Positions 16,459-25,714 of a stretch of 64,000 bases of DNA are shown one piece after another (the stretch's first letter is position 1; every line of letters starts with the position of its first letter). Position numbers and translations under genes: made by a program. The stretch spans positions 2,356,001 to 2,420,000 of the forward strand of contig NZ_CP099966.1 of NCBI RefSeq assembly GCF_025403485.1, in the 5' to 3' direction. Below the pieces are notes generated by a model. That model worked only from the letters and a program-made list of their open reading frames with translations, did no database searches and had not been told where the DNA came from. Source of the stretch: Chryseobacterium paludis. GTDB lineage: Bacteria; Bacteroidota; Bacteroidia; Flavobacteriales; Weeksellaceae.

Positions 16459-17206
16459 CAAGGTTCATATCAAATAACCGAAGTCCTTTGTTATCTGAGG
16501 TAATTAAAGGCTTCCAAGAATATCGGGTTCTATAATGATCCCATGTTAAAGGTAATGCTTCAGGATTAAGATCTCTTTTTTTAACTTCATCTCTGGTCAT
16601 ACTCCAATTAGCAAATAGTTTCTTTTCCAGCTCTTTATCATTTTTTATCACTTCCGCCTGAAATCTACCCAATTCTATTTGTACCGCTCGAAAACGAAGC
16701 CAAACTACAACCATTCCTTTTGGTGCAAATCCAAAAACTAAAGTTGAAAAACTGTTGTAGGGGTTTTCTGCACTTCCGAAACTTTCATTTCTCCCTAAAT
16801 TTTTATACTCCTCAAGTTCTTTTGTATACAAAGAAGCCTCACTTTGAGCATAGGCTCTTTCCATATAATCTTTTACTTTATCTTCGGAAAAATCTACTTT
16901 CAGACGGTAAAAAGTATCTTCATATCCTGCATAGTAAGTAATATCTGCCCCTATAGGAGTTCCGTGTTGCTCTGTCCAGCCTTTTCCAGATGTGCCCCAT
17001 TCTCCCGATGTGCCGCCATATGGTAAATTTGCGGGAATTCCCTCAAGAGTAGTAATCTTATCATCAACAAACTCTATACGGTATTGATTAGCCGGCGCAC
17101 ATATTTCTACATGAAATTCAGGTATTTCTTTTTCTTTCATCTTTTGGCAACTTATGTTTTGGATAAGGAGTGTAAAAAAAAATAATATTTTAATCAATCT
17201 ATTCAT
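16145..17206 (-). CDS. DUF2931 lipoprotein, copy 3, putative lipase immunity
   Basis: A 353-residue lipoprotein; signal peptide with lipobox ISC at about residue 20, different from the other two copies. The core motifs GWTEQHGTPIGADI and VFGFAPKGMVVVWLR are kept. The central region (KRDLNPEALPLTWDHYRTRY) is unlike copies 1 and 2, while the C-terminal third equals copy 2. It is the first DUF2931 gene after the unknown exported protein, 6 bases downstream. Divergent centres on constant flanks suggest that the middle determines which partner is bound. Confidence 0.8.
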   Translation of the reverse strand: MNRLIKILFFFTLLIQNISCQKMKEKEIPEFHVEICAPANQYRIEFVDDKITTLEGIPANLPYGGTSGEWGTSGKGWTEQHGTPIGADITYYAGYEDTFYRLKVDFSEDKVKDYMERAYAQSEASLYTKELEEYKNLGRNESFGSAENPYNSFSTLVFGFAPKGMVVVWLRFRAVQIELGRFQAEVIKNDKELEKKLFANWSMTRDEVKKRDLNPEALPLTWDHYRTRYSWKPLITSDNKGLRLFDMNLDYYNGETEVMLRPWINNIPVKERAVPKELNFTWETGKDQQYIGRAFFNWEKANEAFKKSGNKGNLEFKIAPDNSIFQVFLNGEPFPVDSVRIFKTEREFHESYK

Positions 17207-17212
17207 GTCAGA

Positions 17213-18217
17213 TTACTTTATATTCAATGGAGCAGGCTCTAAAGGCAATGGAGGATTCGATTGATTACTTTCAGTTTTATTTTTTTTCTCCATTAGTACT
17301 TTAGAACCTATCAGGCACTTCGCAGCAATGGAATTTTGACGATCATAAATGTATTTTTGGCTTGTAACTTTATTCTGATCTATTTTGGCATACTCATAAA
17401 TAATAGCATTCTTTTGATCATATACAACACTGGACTTTCTTTCGTATTGATTTTTACTTTTATTAAAGGAATACTGATTCAAATTTACTTTGCCTAAAAT
17501 CACTTGGTAATCCTGGTCCAAATATATTGTATTTTGGCTAAAAACAGAATGTATCTTATCAAACTTCGCCAATATGTTTTCAGGTTTCTCCTCCTCAATA
17601 TCTGTCGTATTTCCTAATTTTAGCGGAGATTTTTGCACCCAATTATTGCTGATTACCTCTCCATTTTTTATTTTGATAATTCCATTAAAGGAAGATAGAT
17701 CTTCCTCTTTCTCTAAAAAAAATAGTAAAAGATCATTATATGCTTTATTAACATTAAAAGTGTTTAATATATCTGCATCATTTTTCACTACTAAGTCGTT
17801 TACCCCTTTATCAAAAGGAATAAAGTAATTTCCAGAATTACAATCATCTTCCTTATTTTTAGTGATGAGACGTAAATTTGCAGCATCAGTATTTACATTA
17901 ACATATATCTGGTTTTGATCGATTTGTCGATTTGTAATAATCAATCTGTTTTCACCTGAGCTGTTTCTCCCATATAACCGATATTCTGATTTTGGATGAA
18001 CAGTTTTAAAGAATATAGAATTATCCTTTATTGATGCTATTCCTACGGCTACTGTAGAAGCTCCGATAGCAACAAATCGATTATCTGGAAAAATGTAAAG
18101 ATAAATTTGTTTACCACCAAAGTAATACTGTCCCTCTATAGCTGGTAATTTTTGTCCATAACTTAAGCTAAAAATGAGTATTAAAAATAAGAAAATATTT
18201 TTTTTCAACTTATCCAT
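17213..18217 (-). CDS. Exported protein of unknown function coupled to the lipase gene
   Basis: A 334-residue protein with a Sec signal peptide (hydrophobic 7-20, cleavage after about YGQ), so periplasmic or surface-located. The mature part looks beta-rich, starting with a lipocalin-like IEGQYYFGGKQIYLYIFPDNRF stretch broken here into parts: EGQYYFGG and LYIFPDNRF. I recognise no family. Its start overlaps the lipase stop by 8 bases, an arrangement typical of an effector and its immunity or accessory protein. It could be the true immunity protein, with the DUF2931 lipoproteins serving other lipases. The C-terminus is Pro-rich (NPPLPLEPAP). Confidence 0.65.
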   Translation of the reverse strand: MDKLKKNIFLFLILIFSLSYGQKLPAIEGQYYFGGKQIYLYIFPDNRFVAIGASTVAVGIASIKDNSIFFKTVHPKSEYRLYGRNSSGENRLIITNRQIDQNQIYVNVNTDAANLRLITKNKEDDCNSGNYFIPFDKGVNDLVVKNDADILNTFNVNKAYNDLLLFFLEKEEDLSSFNGIIKIKNGEVISNNWVQKSPLKLGNTTDIEEEKPENILAKFDKIHSVFSQNTIYLDQDYQVILGKVNLNQYSFNKSKNQYERKSSVVYDQKNAIIYEYAKIDQNKVTSQKYIYDRQNSIAAKCLIGSKVLMEKKNKTESNQSNPPLPLEPAPLNIK

Positions 18218-19889
18218 CCTGTATATTTCTTTTTCGGTATTTCGCTTCTAATGCACCTCTTTCTTTTGGAGCATTATCATTGGGTCTAGTATCAAGTCCG
18301 ATTTGGTTCGTCTTTGCAGACCAATGTAAATACTTATTTCTAAGTGCTTTCAAATCTTCGGAATCAATATAACTTAAATAAGAAATTGCCTTTATATCCT
18401 TTATATACTGAGAGGTGGATGGTTTTTTACCTGAATCATATTCTTTTACATACTTATTTCGCACATCATTACATGCATTCATATATGTAGACAACTGAGA
18501 ATAAATTGTTTTAAGAAAATCATCATTTATTTTATGATTCTTTTCAATAACATCTTCCAGATAAACCACCTTATTATTTTTCGAATAATGAAACATCTGA
18601 TTCAAAGGAATTTTATCGTAACTATTAGAGAGGTTTCTTGTTCCTACAAGGCCATAATACTGCGCACCTTTATTCCACCATCTGTCGTATTTGACATCAC
18701 TTTGGTAAAAGTATTTAATCTTTAATTGATCCTCTTTATACCAACCTTCTTCTACTACAATTTTTTTAAATGCTTCACACTCTTTATGTGTTTCAGTATT
18801 ATTATAGGCGTCGTAAGGATCACAATATAATACAGATATTTCGTCACCTATACCATAGGATCCACCAATATCCGAATGAACACCAGGAAGCGTAAATTCC
18901 AAGCCATATAATCCTGTACTATTAATATTCGTAAGGTCAAAATTATCTCTATATTCATCATCAGAAGCAAGTTGTAAGGCAAATTGCACTTTACCGCTAC
19001 CAATTGCATCCAATCCTAACTGCTCCGTGTCATTACCAATACCAAAACCACCTCTATGATTTAATCCAAAAGATGCTACGGTATCATACAAACCAGCAAA
19101 TCTGAATTTTATCTCTTTTACTTCCAATCCTTGTGCTAAGAGACAAGCTCCAAAATAACCATGCTGATTAATAAATTTATCCTTGGAACCATCTTTATCT
19201 TTGATTATCAAATATCCGTTTTTGATATATTCGGGAGGAGAAACCTGTATAACTGTTCTAGAATTAGTATATATTGCTGCAGCCTTTGAATTAGCTATAT
19301 ATACAAAATGTCTAGCAGCAGCAGATCCTCTACTGAATCCAAATACATTAACAGTAAGAATATTGATTGGTTTTATGTTGCCTTTTAATTTATCAACGAT
19401 AGCCTGTGCTCCTTTTAAACAGCCTTTGGCTACTTTTGCTACCACTCCAGTATCTCCAGTCCCCTGTGCTACACCTTTCAGTATACTATCACTTTCTTTG
19501 TCCTCAGTTCCTATTCCCTCAATATACCATGACACCTGATTATCTGCACTGGGATCAATGGCATCATAACCTTTTGCTACATTAGTAAATTCATTATTAT
19601 AACTATCATCTTTATCACTACTAGCTTCTTTAAAATCTCCCCCAAGACTGGTATTTGTTTTATTATTCTGTGTCCCATCAAAAAAAAGATTCAGACTAAT
19701 ATCTATTGTGTTAATAGGTTTATCATTAGGATTCACTTTCTGAGCTTTATTATAGCTCACTCCTGCTTCATTCCCCTTTTGTTCAACTGATACAGAACTA
19801 TTATGATCTATGCCTTCTTTAGCATAGGTCAGATAGTTTCCACCTGTTCTCGTAGTGGTTTTACCCTCTACAAAATATTCGATACTCAT
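18210..19889 (-). CDS. Tle1-type (DUF2235) T6SS phospholipase effector
   Basis: A 559-residue alpha/beta-hydrolase effector expected to attack membrane phospholipids of the target cell from the periplasm. It shows the DUF2235 start (NLFFDGTQNN, about 67-76), the nucleophile elbow GFSRG with Ser186, YDTVAS with Asp269 and the GVHSDIGG motif with His338. These are the catalytic triad elements of Tle1. There is no signal peptide, as expected for a T6SS cargo. The start is 2 bases after the vgrG stop, so it is probably carried by that spike. It is followed by an overlapping exported protein and three lipoproteins that probably protect the producer. Confidence 0.9.
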   Translation of the reverse strand: MSIEYFVEGKTTTRTGGNYLTYAKEGIDHNSSVSVEQKGNEAGVSYNKAQKVNPNDKPINTIDISLNLFFDGTQNNKTNTSLGGDFKEASSDKDDSYNNEFTNVAKGYDAIDPSADNQVSWYIEGIGTEDKESDSILKGVAQGTGDTGVVAKVAKGCLKGAQAIVDKLKGNIKPINILTVNVFGFSRGSAAARHFVYIANSKAAAIYTNSRTVIQVSPPEYIKNGYLIIKDKDGSKDKFINQHGYFGACLLAQGLEVKEIKFRFAGLYDTVASFGLNHRGGFGIGNDTEQLGLDAIGSGKVQFALQLASDDEYRDNFDLTNINSTGLYGLEFTLPGVHSDIGGSYGIGDEISVLYCDPYDAYNNTETHKECEAFKKIVVEEGWYKEDQLKIKYFYQSDVKYDRWWNKGAQYYGLVGTRNLSNSYDKIPLNQMFHYSKNNKVVYLEDVIEKNHKINDDFLKTIYSQLSTYMNACNDVRNKYVKEYDSGKKPSTSQYIKDIKAISYLSYIDSEDLKALRNKYLHWSAKTNQIGLDTRPNDNAPKERGALEAKYRKRNIQDG

Positions 19890-19891
19890 TG

Positions 19892-21829
19892 TTAGTGATT
19901 TTTAGATTTCTCACCACTATTATTTTGAACTTCTTTTTCAGCGTGATGTTCAACTTTTCCTTCACTATTAACTTCAACTCCTTTTAGGCTTGTCAATTTA
20001 TGTTCTTTTTCACCATAAACCTCCATATCACCTTTTACATAATGGCTCATTTTTCCAACAACATTCGTTGTAAAATCTGCGCCGGTAGTAACGTATTTCA
20101 TGGAACCTACACTTTCTGTGTTGTTAAGCACGACAGTATCTGTTTTATTCATTCCAACATTGGTATTCATATTTTCTCCTACGTTAATATTCATATTCTT
20201 ACAGTTAAACGTCATTGTTTCTGGCGCTGTAATAGTAATATTACTTCCCGTCGTATCTAAATGAATCTTGTTTCCTGATTTATCCGTAATGATGATGCTT
20301 TCATCTTCAGTGAAAATTATGCGATGTCCGCTTCTGGTCTGAATAGATTTTACACGGTTATCTACACCACCACCTAAACCAATACCTCCATGGAACATCC
20401 CGCCCATCACAAACGGTCTATCCGGATGACTGTGTACAAAGTTGATCATCACCTGATCTCCTACCTCAGGTATGGCTACATAACCTCTGTTTTGAGTGAT
20501 CTGATCCGTTCCTCCAGCATCAGGAGTCATAACACGGATGAAATGAGTGATATCATTAGTCTGCCAGTCGAACCTCACCTGTACACGACCTTGACCTTCA
20601 GGATCGGTATTTGAGATTACGGTAGCGATCTGTGGCTCTGCTTTAGGTATTTTAAAATCCGGTTTTGGTAAAAATCCGGTATCTGAGGCAATTCCATCAA
20701 AACTCCCCTGATAATGGCCTATTGTATCTATTTCATGGGTTGTTTCAGTAATCATAATTCTTGTGAAATAATCACTTTCATTCGTGTCGGGCTTACGCAT
20801 TTGTACATCTACAACACATCCGGGATGTAAAAATGGTACGGTTGTATTTCCAGAAAGTGAAAAAACACTTACAGCCTCACTTCCAGAATAACTCTTTTGG
20901 GAGTATTCTACATCAAGATGCGTTGAAGCTTTTACAGGAGCAACCTGTAATGCTGGAGTTTTAAAGATCTTGTCGTTATGAGCATAAGCCGTTTTTGCCA
21001 GATCACCTACATGTTGGATAGGCGTTGCAGCTGAAGTAAGTTTTTCATTTTTGCTGCTATTATATCCATAAAACTGAGGTTTGGTATGAACTGCCTTCAG
21101 CTCTACTTTAATATCATTTGCATTGCTACCATAGGTAAGTTTAATAGGTTTGTTTTGTGCCGGAAGCTTTCCAAAGTGGAGCACTTCGCCGTCATAGTAA
21201 AACTGTTCACCATAAGCTTCAGCCATTCTCGCCAGATAGTTATAATGGGTTTCATCATACTGACTACTGTAAATAATCTGCGAATAATCATTGGTATCTA
21301 CTCTAATATCAAAACGGCTTTTATCGATGCCCTGCTTGATGACCTCTTCAGCGATAATTCCCATATTAACAGGTTGATCGCCGCCAAAGCTTTGGACATG
21401 AGGTGCACCATCCAAGAGAATCGTAGGGCTATAACCAGTTAAAACAATATTCCCTAAACTCATTTTTTCCTGACTGAACCCTACTCCGGTAATGATCCCT
21501 ACGAAAGTTCTTTCGGGGCTGTTTTCTATGTCTTTATAAGAAATAACAGCAGTAAGTCTTTTCCCTAAAAATTTATTAGCTTCCTCCAACGTATGTGTTT
21601 GCCGGTTTCCTAATGTATCATGAGCTAAAGTAAGTGTAAACTCATGGTGACGCTGAGCACTCTGCTTTAGCTTAAAGTGCTTATAATAGCTAATTACATT
21701 ACCTTCAATAACAAGGGATAATTTTACAAGACGATTGATGCCTGTGTGGTGACTATCAGAGACTCCATCCGCATTTTGTGAAGGACGAAAAGAAGGGGTT
21801 TGTGGTATATTTGGTGATTCTAATTTCAT
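19892..21829 (-). CDS. tssI: VgrG spike protein of the T6SS (TssI), lipase-linked
   Basis: A 645-residue VgrG. The gp27-like part starts near residue 30 (GINRLVKLSLVIEG), with FVGIITGVGFSQEK and YDETHYNYLARMAEAYGEQF. The OB-fold part has NTDPEGQGRVQVRFDW and FIRVMTPDAGGTDQ; then EVGDQVMINFVHSHPDRPF. The needle at about 530-600 has regular Asn/Val/Thr repeats (NINVGENMNTNVGMN). The last 40 residues are Lys/Glu/His-rich (VEHHAEKEVQNNSGEKSKNH). Core sequence is close to the VgrG at 10800, but N- and C-terminal parts differ. Those parts probably choose the cargo, here the adjacent Tle1-type lipase. Confidence 0.95.
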   Translation of the reverse strand: MKLESPNIPQTPSFRPSQNADGVSDSHHTGINRLVKLSLVIEGNVISYYKHFKLKQSAQRHHEFTLTLAHDTLGNRQTHTLEEANKFLGKRLTAVISYKDIENSPERTFVGIITGVGFSQEKMSLGNIVLTGYSPTILLDGAPHVQSFGGDQPVNMGIIAEEVIKQGIDKSRFDIRVDTNDYSQIIYSSQYDETHYNYLARMAEAYGEQFYYDGEVLHFGKLPAQNKPIKLTYGSNANDIKVELKAVHTKPQFYGYNSSKNEKLTSAATPIQHVGDLAKTAYAHNDKIFKTPALQVAPVKASTHLDVEYSQKSYSGSEAVSVFSLSGNTTVPFLHPGCVVDVQMRKPDTNESDYFTRIMITETTHEIDTIGHYQGSFDGIASDTGFLPKPDFKIPKAEPQIATVISNTDPEGQGRVQVRFDWQTNDITHFIRVMTPDAGGTDQITQNRGYVAIPEVGDQVMINFVHSHPDRPFVMGGMFHGGIGLGGGVDNRVKSIQTRSGHRIIFTEDESIIITDKSGNKIHLDTTGSNITITAPETMTFNCKNMNINVGENMNTNVGMNKTDTVVLNNTESVGSMKYVTTGADFTTNVVGKMSHYVKGDMEVYGEKEHKLTSLKGVEVNSEGKVEHHAEKEVQNNSGEKSKNH

Positions 21830-21868
21830 ATTAACTTCATTTGGATTAAACTTTATCGTTTAGCATTT

Positions 21869-22738
21869 TCATTGGGTAGCTGTTTTATTCCCTCCTTTAA
21901 TAGAGCGGCTAAGTATCTTATTTTTCTTTAGTAAAAAATCAGGCATTAAATCAATTGGCAGGTAGAATATACTTTCGCCACTTTGCTGAAGTTCCTCCAT
22001 TATACCAGGGTTCCATGCCAGGATTTTATCAACATCTACATCAAGCTCATCAGCCACAATACTCAGATCGAATCCAGCATTAATATCCGTTTCTGCAAGT
22101 GAAACAGTTCCCGAATTTTGTCCAGTCCCATTCTGGAAGACCATATTCATCCTGGAGTTATTGTAATCATTCAATACATTTTGTAATTCACCTGTTGCAT
22201 AGCAAGCATTTAAATATTTCTTAACATGATTGATCGTTTCCCCAGGTAGATATTTGCTGAAAATATGATATTGTGGAGATCCCGCAGCAGCCATTGCTTT
22301 GGAAATATTTCCTTCACCACAATTGTAAGCAGCTACTACTGTAACCCAATTGTTGTATTTTCTATATAGCTTAGCTAATGAAACAACTGCTGTTTTTGTA
22401 CTTCTATATAAATCTGTACGGCTTTGCTCAGAAAGACCATACTGATTGGCGTGAGCGGTCATAAACTGCCAGACCCCTACTGCTCCAGCTCCTGAAACCT
22501 GTCTTCTGTCAAACCCTGATTCGATCAACGCGAGATTTCTTAAATGCTTAGGCAGACCTTTTTGAGAAAGTGAATACTCTATAAAATCAACGATCTCTTT
22601 GTTTGAGTTAATGATATTTTTATATCTTTTCACACTGTTTTCGGAAGTATCAGAAGCAGAAAGAAATTGCCCATTAACAAAATGAGTGGAGACCACCAAT
22701 AATAATCCCGTTACAATATGTTTGAAATTAATTTTCAT
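21869..22738 (-). CDS. Exported lytic transglycosylase (SLT fold, MltD-like)
   Basis: A 289-residue protein with a Sec signal peptide (cleavage after about VNGQ23). The SLT catalytic domain includes LALIESGFD (catalytic Glu73), GAVGVWQFM and AAYNCGEGNISKA. A LysM-like segment follows at about 225-260 (VADELDVDVDKILAWNPG). It cleaves peptidoglycan glycan strands in the periplasm. Placed between clpV and vgrG, it probably opens the wall for assembly of the T6SS trans-envelope complex rather than acting as a cargo, since it has its own signal peptide. That role is an inference from context. Confidence 0.88.
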   Translation of the reverse strand: MKINFKHIVTGLLLVVSTHFVNGQFLSASDTSENSVKRYKNIINSNKEIVDFIEYSLSQKGLPKHLRNLALIESGFDRRQVSGAGAVGVWQFMTAHANQYGLSEQSRTDLYRSTKTAVVSLAKLYRKYNNWVTVVAAYNCGEGNISKAMAAAGSPQYHIFSKYLPGETINHVKKYLNACYATGELQNVLNDYNNSRMNMVFQNGTGQNSGTVSLAETDINAGFDLSIVADELDVDVDKILAWNPGIMEELQQSGESIFYLPIDLMPDFLLKKNKILSRSIKGGNKTATQ

Positions 22739-22818
22739 TGTAATATTTAATAATTAAATATATTTTAAGGTAAAACTAAAAATAAAACATTTTTAATTTT
22801 ACCTTATTTTTTACAGAC

Positions 22819-25314
22819 TTATACTACGTTCCACGTTAATTTGTCTTCTTCACTGTTCCAGTCTACATGAATCGTCTGCCCTGTTTTTACCTCTTCGCGA
22901 ACAATCATTTTTGAAATAGGTCTTGCCAATTGGGCACGAATAACTCCTGAGATCTGTCTTGCACCATATTTACTGCTAAATCCTCCAAGGGCAAGGTTTT
23001 TAACAGCCTCATCACTGATTTTAAGTGTCATTCCCAATCTCGTTAATGAAGAATGAAGTGACTTTAACTGGATATTGAAAATTCGTTCGGCAATAGATTC
23101 CGTAATAGGTGCAAAAGGAATAATTTCTGTAATCCTTGCTAAAAATTCTGGTCTGAATCTCCCTGAATTAGACATAATCTGCATTAATGCTGAAGATCCG
23201 GGAACCTTTCCTTCTTCAAATTGTTTTACAATTTCTTCACTTCCAATATTGGAGGTAAATAGTATTATAGCATTACTGAAATCTCCTTCTTTTCCAAGTT
23301 TATCATGTACTTTTCCTTCATCCATAATCTGAAGAAATACATCAAAAACAGAATGATGTGCTTTCTCGATCTCATCAAACAGAACTACAGTATAAGGTTG
23401 CTGTCTGATCTTATTGACAAGCATTCCTCCTTCTTCATATCCTACATATCCCGGAGGAGCTCCATATAATAATGCTGCTGAATGTTCTTCTTTAAATTCT
23501 GACATATCAAAACGAACCATGGCTTTTTCATCATTAAAAAGAAGTTCAGCCATCGATTTTGCCAATTCTGTTTTTCCTGTTCCTGTAGGTCCCAGTAAAA
23601 AGAAAGATCCTATTGGCTGACCTGGTTTGTTAAGTCCGCTTCGGTTCTCAACAATAGCATCGGAAAGTATTTTTAAGGCATGGTCCTGACCTACCACTCT
23701 ATTCAGTAAAAGCGATTCCATATTCAGAAGTTTTTCTTTTTCCTGAGCCTGGATCTTACCGATCGGAATATTAGTTTTTGCTGCCATCACTGCTGCCAAC
23801 TCAAGCTTACTTACTCTCTCTCTTTTCTTTGAAGCATGTTCAAGCAGCTCTGTAAATGTATCATCAATGATCTTTTTGATCTGATCAACCGGCATTGAAT
23901 TATCAATAGCAGGTTGCTCGCTCAAAGAACCCCACAAAATAGGACTGATCTTATCTCTTAATAAATTATAGTTCCAGATCAGCTCGTCAGCCTGATCTTT
24001 ACTATCCAGATATTCTTCTTTTAAAATTGTTTCATAGATTGTTTTCCAGCTTTCCAGTTCTTTTTCAGAAAGCTCATCAAGCATTTTTATAGCAGCCATT
24101 GTTCTGTCTAACAAGTCAATTGCTGCATCGGGTAATTTTTTTCCTTTTGCATATCGTTTCGCCAATCGAACACATTCAGGTATAGCTGTTTTTTCAACTT
24201 CAATATTATGATGCTTTTTATATCCATCTAAAAGAACATCAATCATTTTTACACACGTCTTCTCATCAGGTTCATTTACGGTAAGCACTTCAAAACGTCT
24301 GTTGAAGGCTTGTTCCGGTTCGATAATTTTTCTATACTCTTCCTGCGTTGTGGCACCTATAACAGTAATCTCGCCTCTTGCTAATTCAGGTTTCAGAAGA
24401 TTGGCAACATTTCCAATACTCCCTTTAGGATCTAAAAGGGTATGAATTTCATCAATGAATAAAATAGCTTTTTCTATCTTTTTACATTCGTTGATTACCT
24501 TTTTCAGGCGGTCTTCAATTTCGCCTTTATATGAAGTTCCCGCAAGCAAAGCTCCGGTATCCAACTCCAAAAGAGTTCCGTTCTTAAGCATTTCAGGAAC
24601 ATTCCCTTTTGTAATTTCAGTAGCAAAACCTTCTACCAAAGCTGTTTTACCAACTCCCGGTTCACCAATTATAATAACATTCGGTTTACTTCTACGGCAA
24701 AGAATTTCAACAAGCATTCTTAATTCTTTATCCCTGCCAATGATATTTTCCAGGGTTCCTTTTCTTGCTTGTGCTGTCCGATCCACACAATAATTTTTGA
24801 TCGACGGAAAAGAGGAATCTGTAAAATCTGATGTATTAGAAAAAAGTGAAGAAATCTCACCATTTTCAGATGTACTGAAAGGCGAATCTTTTCTATATAA
24901 ATTGAATATCTCATGCTCTCTTAATGGCAAAGATTTCAACTGTTGTAATGAAAATGCAACCTGAGGTTTCACGATAGCTGTAAGTATACAGATGGGGGTA
25001 ATTTCATCTAAACCTAGTTTCAGCCTTATATCATCTGCTTCCTCTGTAATTAGATCCACATGCTCATCCTGTCCCACTTCGTCAGGAAGATGAGTTGTCT
25101 TAGGATAATCTTCAAGACGTACATCCGCCCATTCATAAAAATAACCCGGATCTTTATCAATGTTTTTCAAGAATTCATTGAGTCCGATATCTTTATGCAT
25201 TAAAGCCTGCAAAAGATGCGGACCACCATAAGTGGCATTGTAATTTTCTCTTGCTATCGATTGTGCAATATGAAAAAGCTGTTTTACTGTTTCGTTGGTT
25301 ACTAGTACTCCCAT
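22819..25314 (-). CDS. tssH: T6SS sheath-disassembly ATPase ClpV (TssH)
   Basis: An 831-residue AAA+ ATPase that takes apart the contracted sheath for recycling. It has a Clp N-domain (about 1-150). The first AAA module has Walker A GEPGVGKT (about 215) and Walker B LFIDEIHTLL. A middle region follows, then a second module with GPTGTGKT (about 573) and VVLFDEIEKAHHSVFD, and a ClpB-type C-terminal domain. Length and domain order fit ClpV, and T6SS context separates it from the chaperone ClpB. The short ORF at 25358 lies 35 bases upstream. Confidence 0.95.
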   Translation of the reverse strand: MGVLVTNETVKQLFHIAQSIARENYNATYGGPHLLQALMHKDIGLNEFLKNIDKDPGYFYEWADVRLEDYPKTTHLPDEVGQDEHVDLITEEADDIRLKLGLDEITPICILTAIVKPQVAFSLQQLKSLPLREHEIFNLYRKDSPFSTSENGEISSLFSNTSDFTDSSFPSIKNYCVDRTAQARKGTLENIIGRDKELRMLVEILCRRSKPNVIIIGEPGVGKTALVEGFATEITKGNVPEMLKNGTLLELDTGALLAGTSYKGEIEDRLKKVINECKKIEKAILFIDEIHTLLDPKGSIGNVANLLKPELARGEITVIGATTQEEYRKIIEPEQAFNRRFEVLTVNEPDEKTCVKMIDVLLDGYKKHHNIEVEKTAIPECVRLAKRYAKGKKLPDAAIDLLDRTMAAIKMLDELSEKELESWKTIYETILKEEYLDSKDQADELIWNYNLLRDKISPILWGSLSEQPAIDNSMPVDQIKKIIDDTFTELLEHASKKRERVSKLELAAVMAAKTNIPIGKIQAQEKEKLLNMESLLLNRVVGQDHALKILSDAIVENRSGLNKPGQPIGSFFLLGPTGTGKTELAKSMAELLFNDEKAMVRFDMSEFKEEHSAALLYGAPPGYVGYEEGGMLVNKIRQQPYTVVLFDEIEKAHHSVFDVFLQIMDEGKVHDKLGKEGDFSNAIILFTSNIGSEEIVKQFEEGKVPGSSALMQIMSNSGRFRPEFLARITEIIPFAPITESIAERIFNIQLKSLHSSLTRLGMTLKISDEAVKNLALGGFSSKYGARQISGVIRAQLARPISKMIVREEVKTGQTIHVDWNSEEDKLTWNVV

Positions 25315-25357
25315 TGATAGTTTTCTTATTAATATATGTTGTTTAGTGTAAATAATT

Positions 25358-25522
25358 TCAGTGTAAAAAGATAGCCTTTCTTAGAAGAGAATCTCTCTTA
25401 AATTTCACCAGCAGCAACTGCATCGGATATCCGTCACTTATATGAAAATCCATCAGAACTTCATCAGTATTCTGTGAAATATTAAAAGATGAACCGTGCA
25501 TTTTTTCAAGTGTGGTTGACAT
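25358..25522 (-). CDS. Small ORF upstream of clpV (54 residues)
   Basis: An ORF with ATG at 25522 and TGA at 25358-25360. It encodes a 54-residue peptide starting MSTTLEKMHGSSF and ending LRKAIFLH, with DGYPMQLLLVKFKRDS in the second half. I recognise no family. A near-consensus -7 box (TACCTTTA, 25546-25553) lies 23 bases upstream. It fills most of the gap between the tssD terminator and clpV, and would be the first gene of that operon. No homologue comparison was possible, so it could also be non-coding leader. Confidence 0.4.
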   Translation of the reverse strand: MSTTLEKMHGSSFNISQNTDEVLMDFHISDGYPMQLLLVKFKRDSLLRKAIFLH

Positions 25523-25648
25523 AACTTTGTGATTGTGGTGAAGTTTAAAGGTAAAAAAAAATATTTAATCTGTTTAAAGTATTACTTTATAAAAATATTA
25601 TATCTATTACTATGACTATAGTGAACATAACTATGCATCATCTCAGGC

Positions 25649-25680
25649 AAAAAAGACTGTCTTTTGATGGACAGTCTTTT
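25649..25680 (-). terminator. Terminator after tssD copy 2
   Basis: Perfect 11-bp arms AAAAGACTGTC / GACAGTCTTTT around an 8-base loop, with T-run on the minus strand. It separates tssD from the clpV operon. Confidence 0.85.
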
Positions 25681-25714
25681 TCTTATGAATGTGGATTAAA
25701 TGTGTCGCTTTTAA

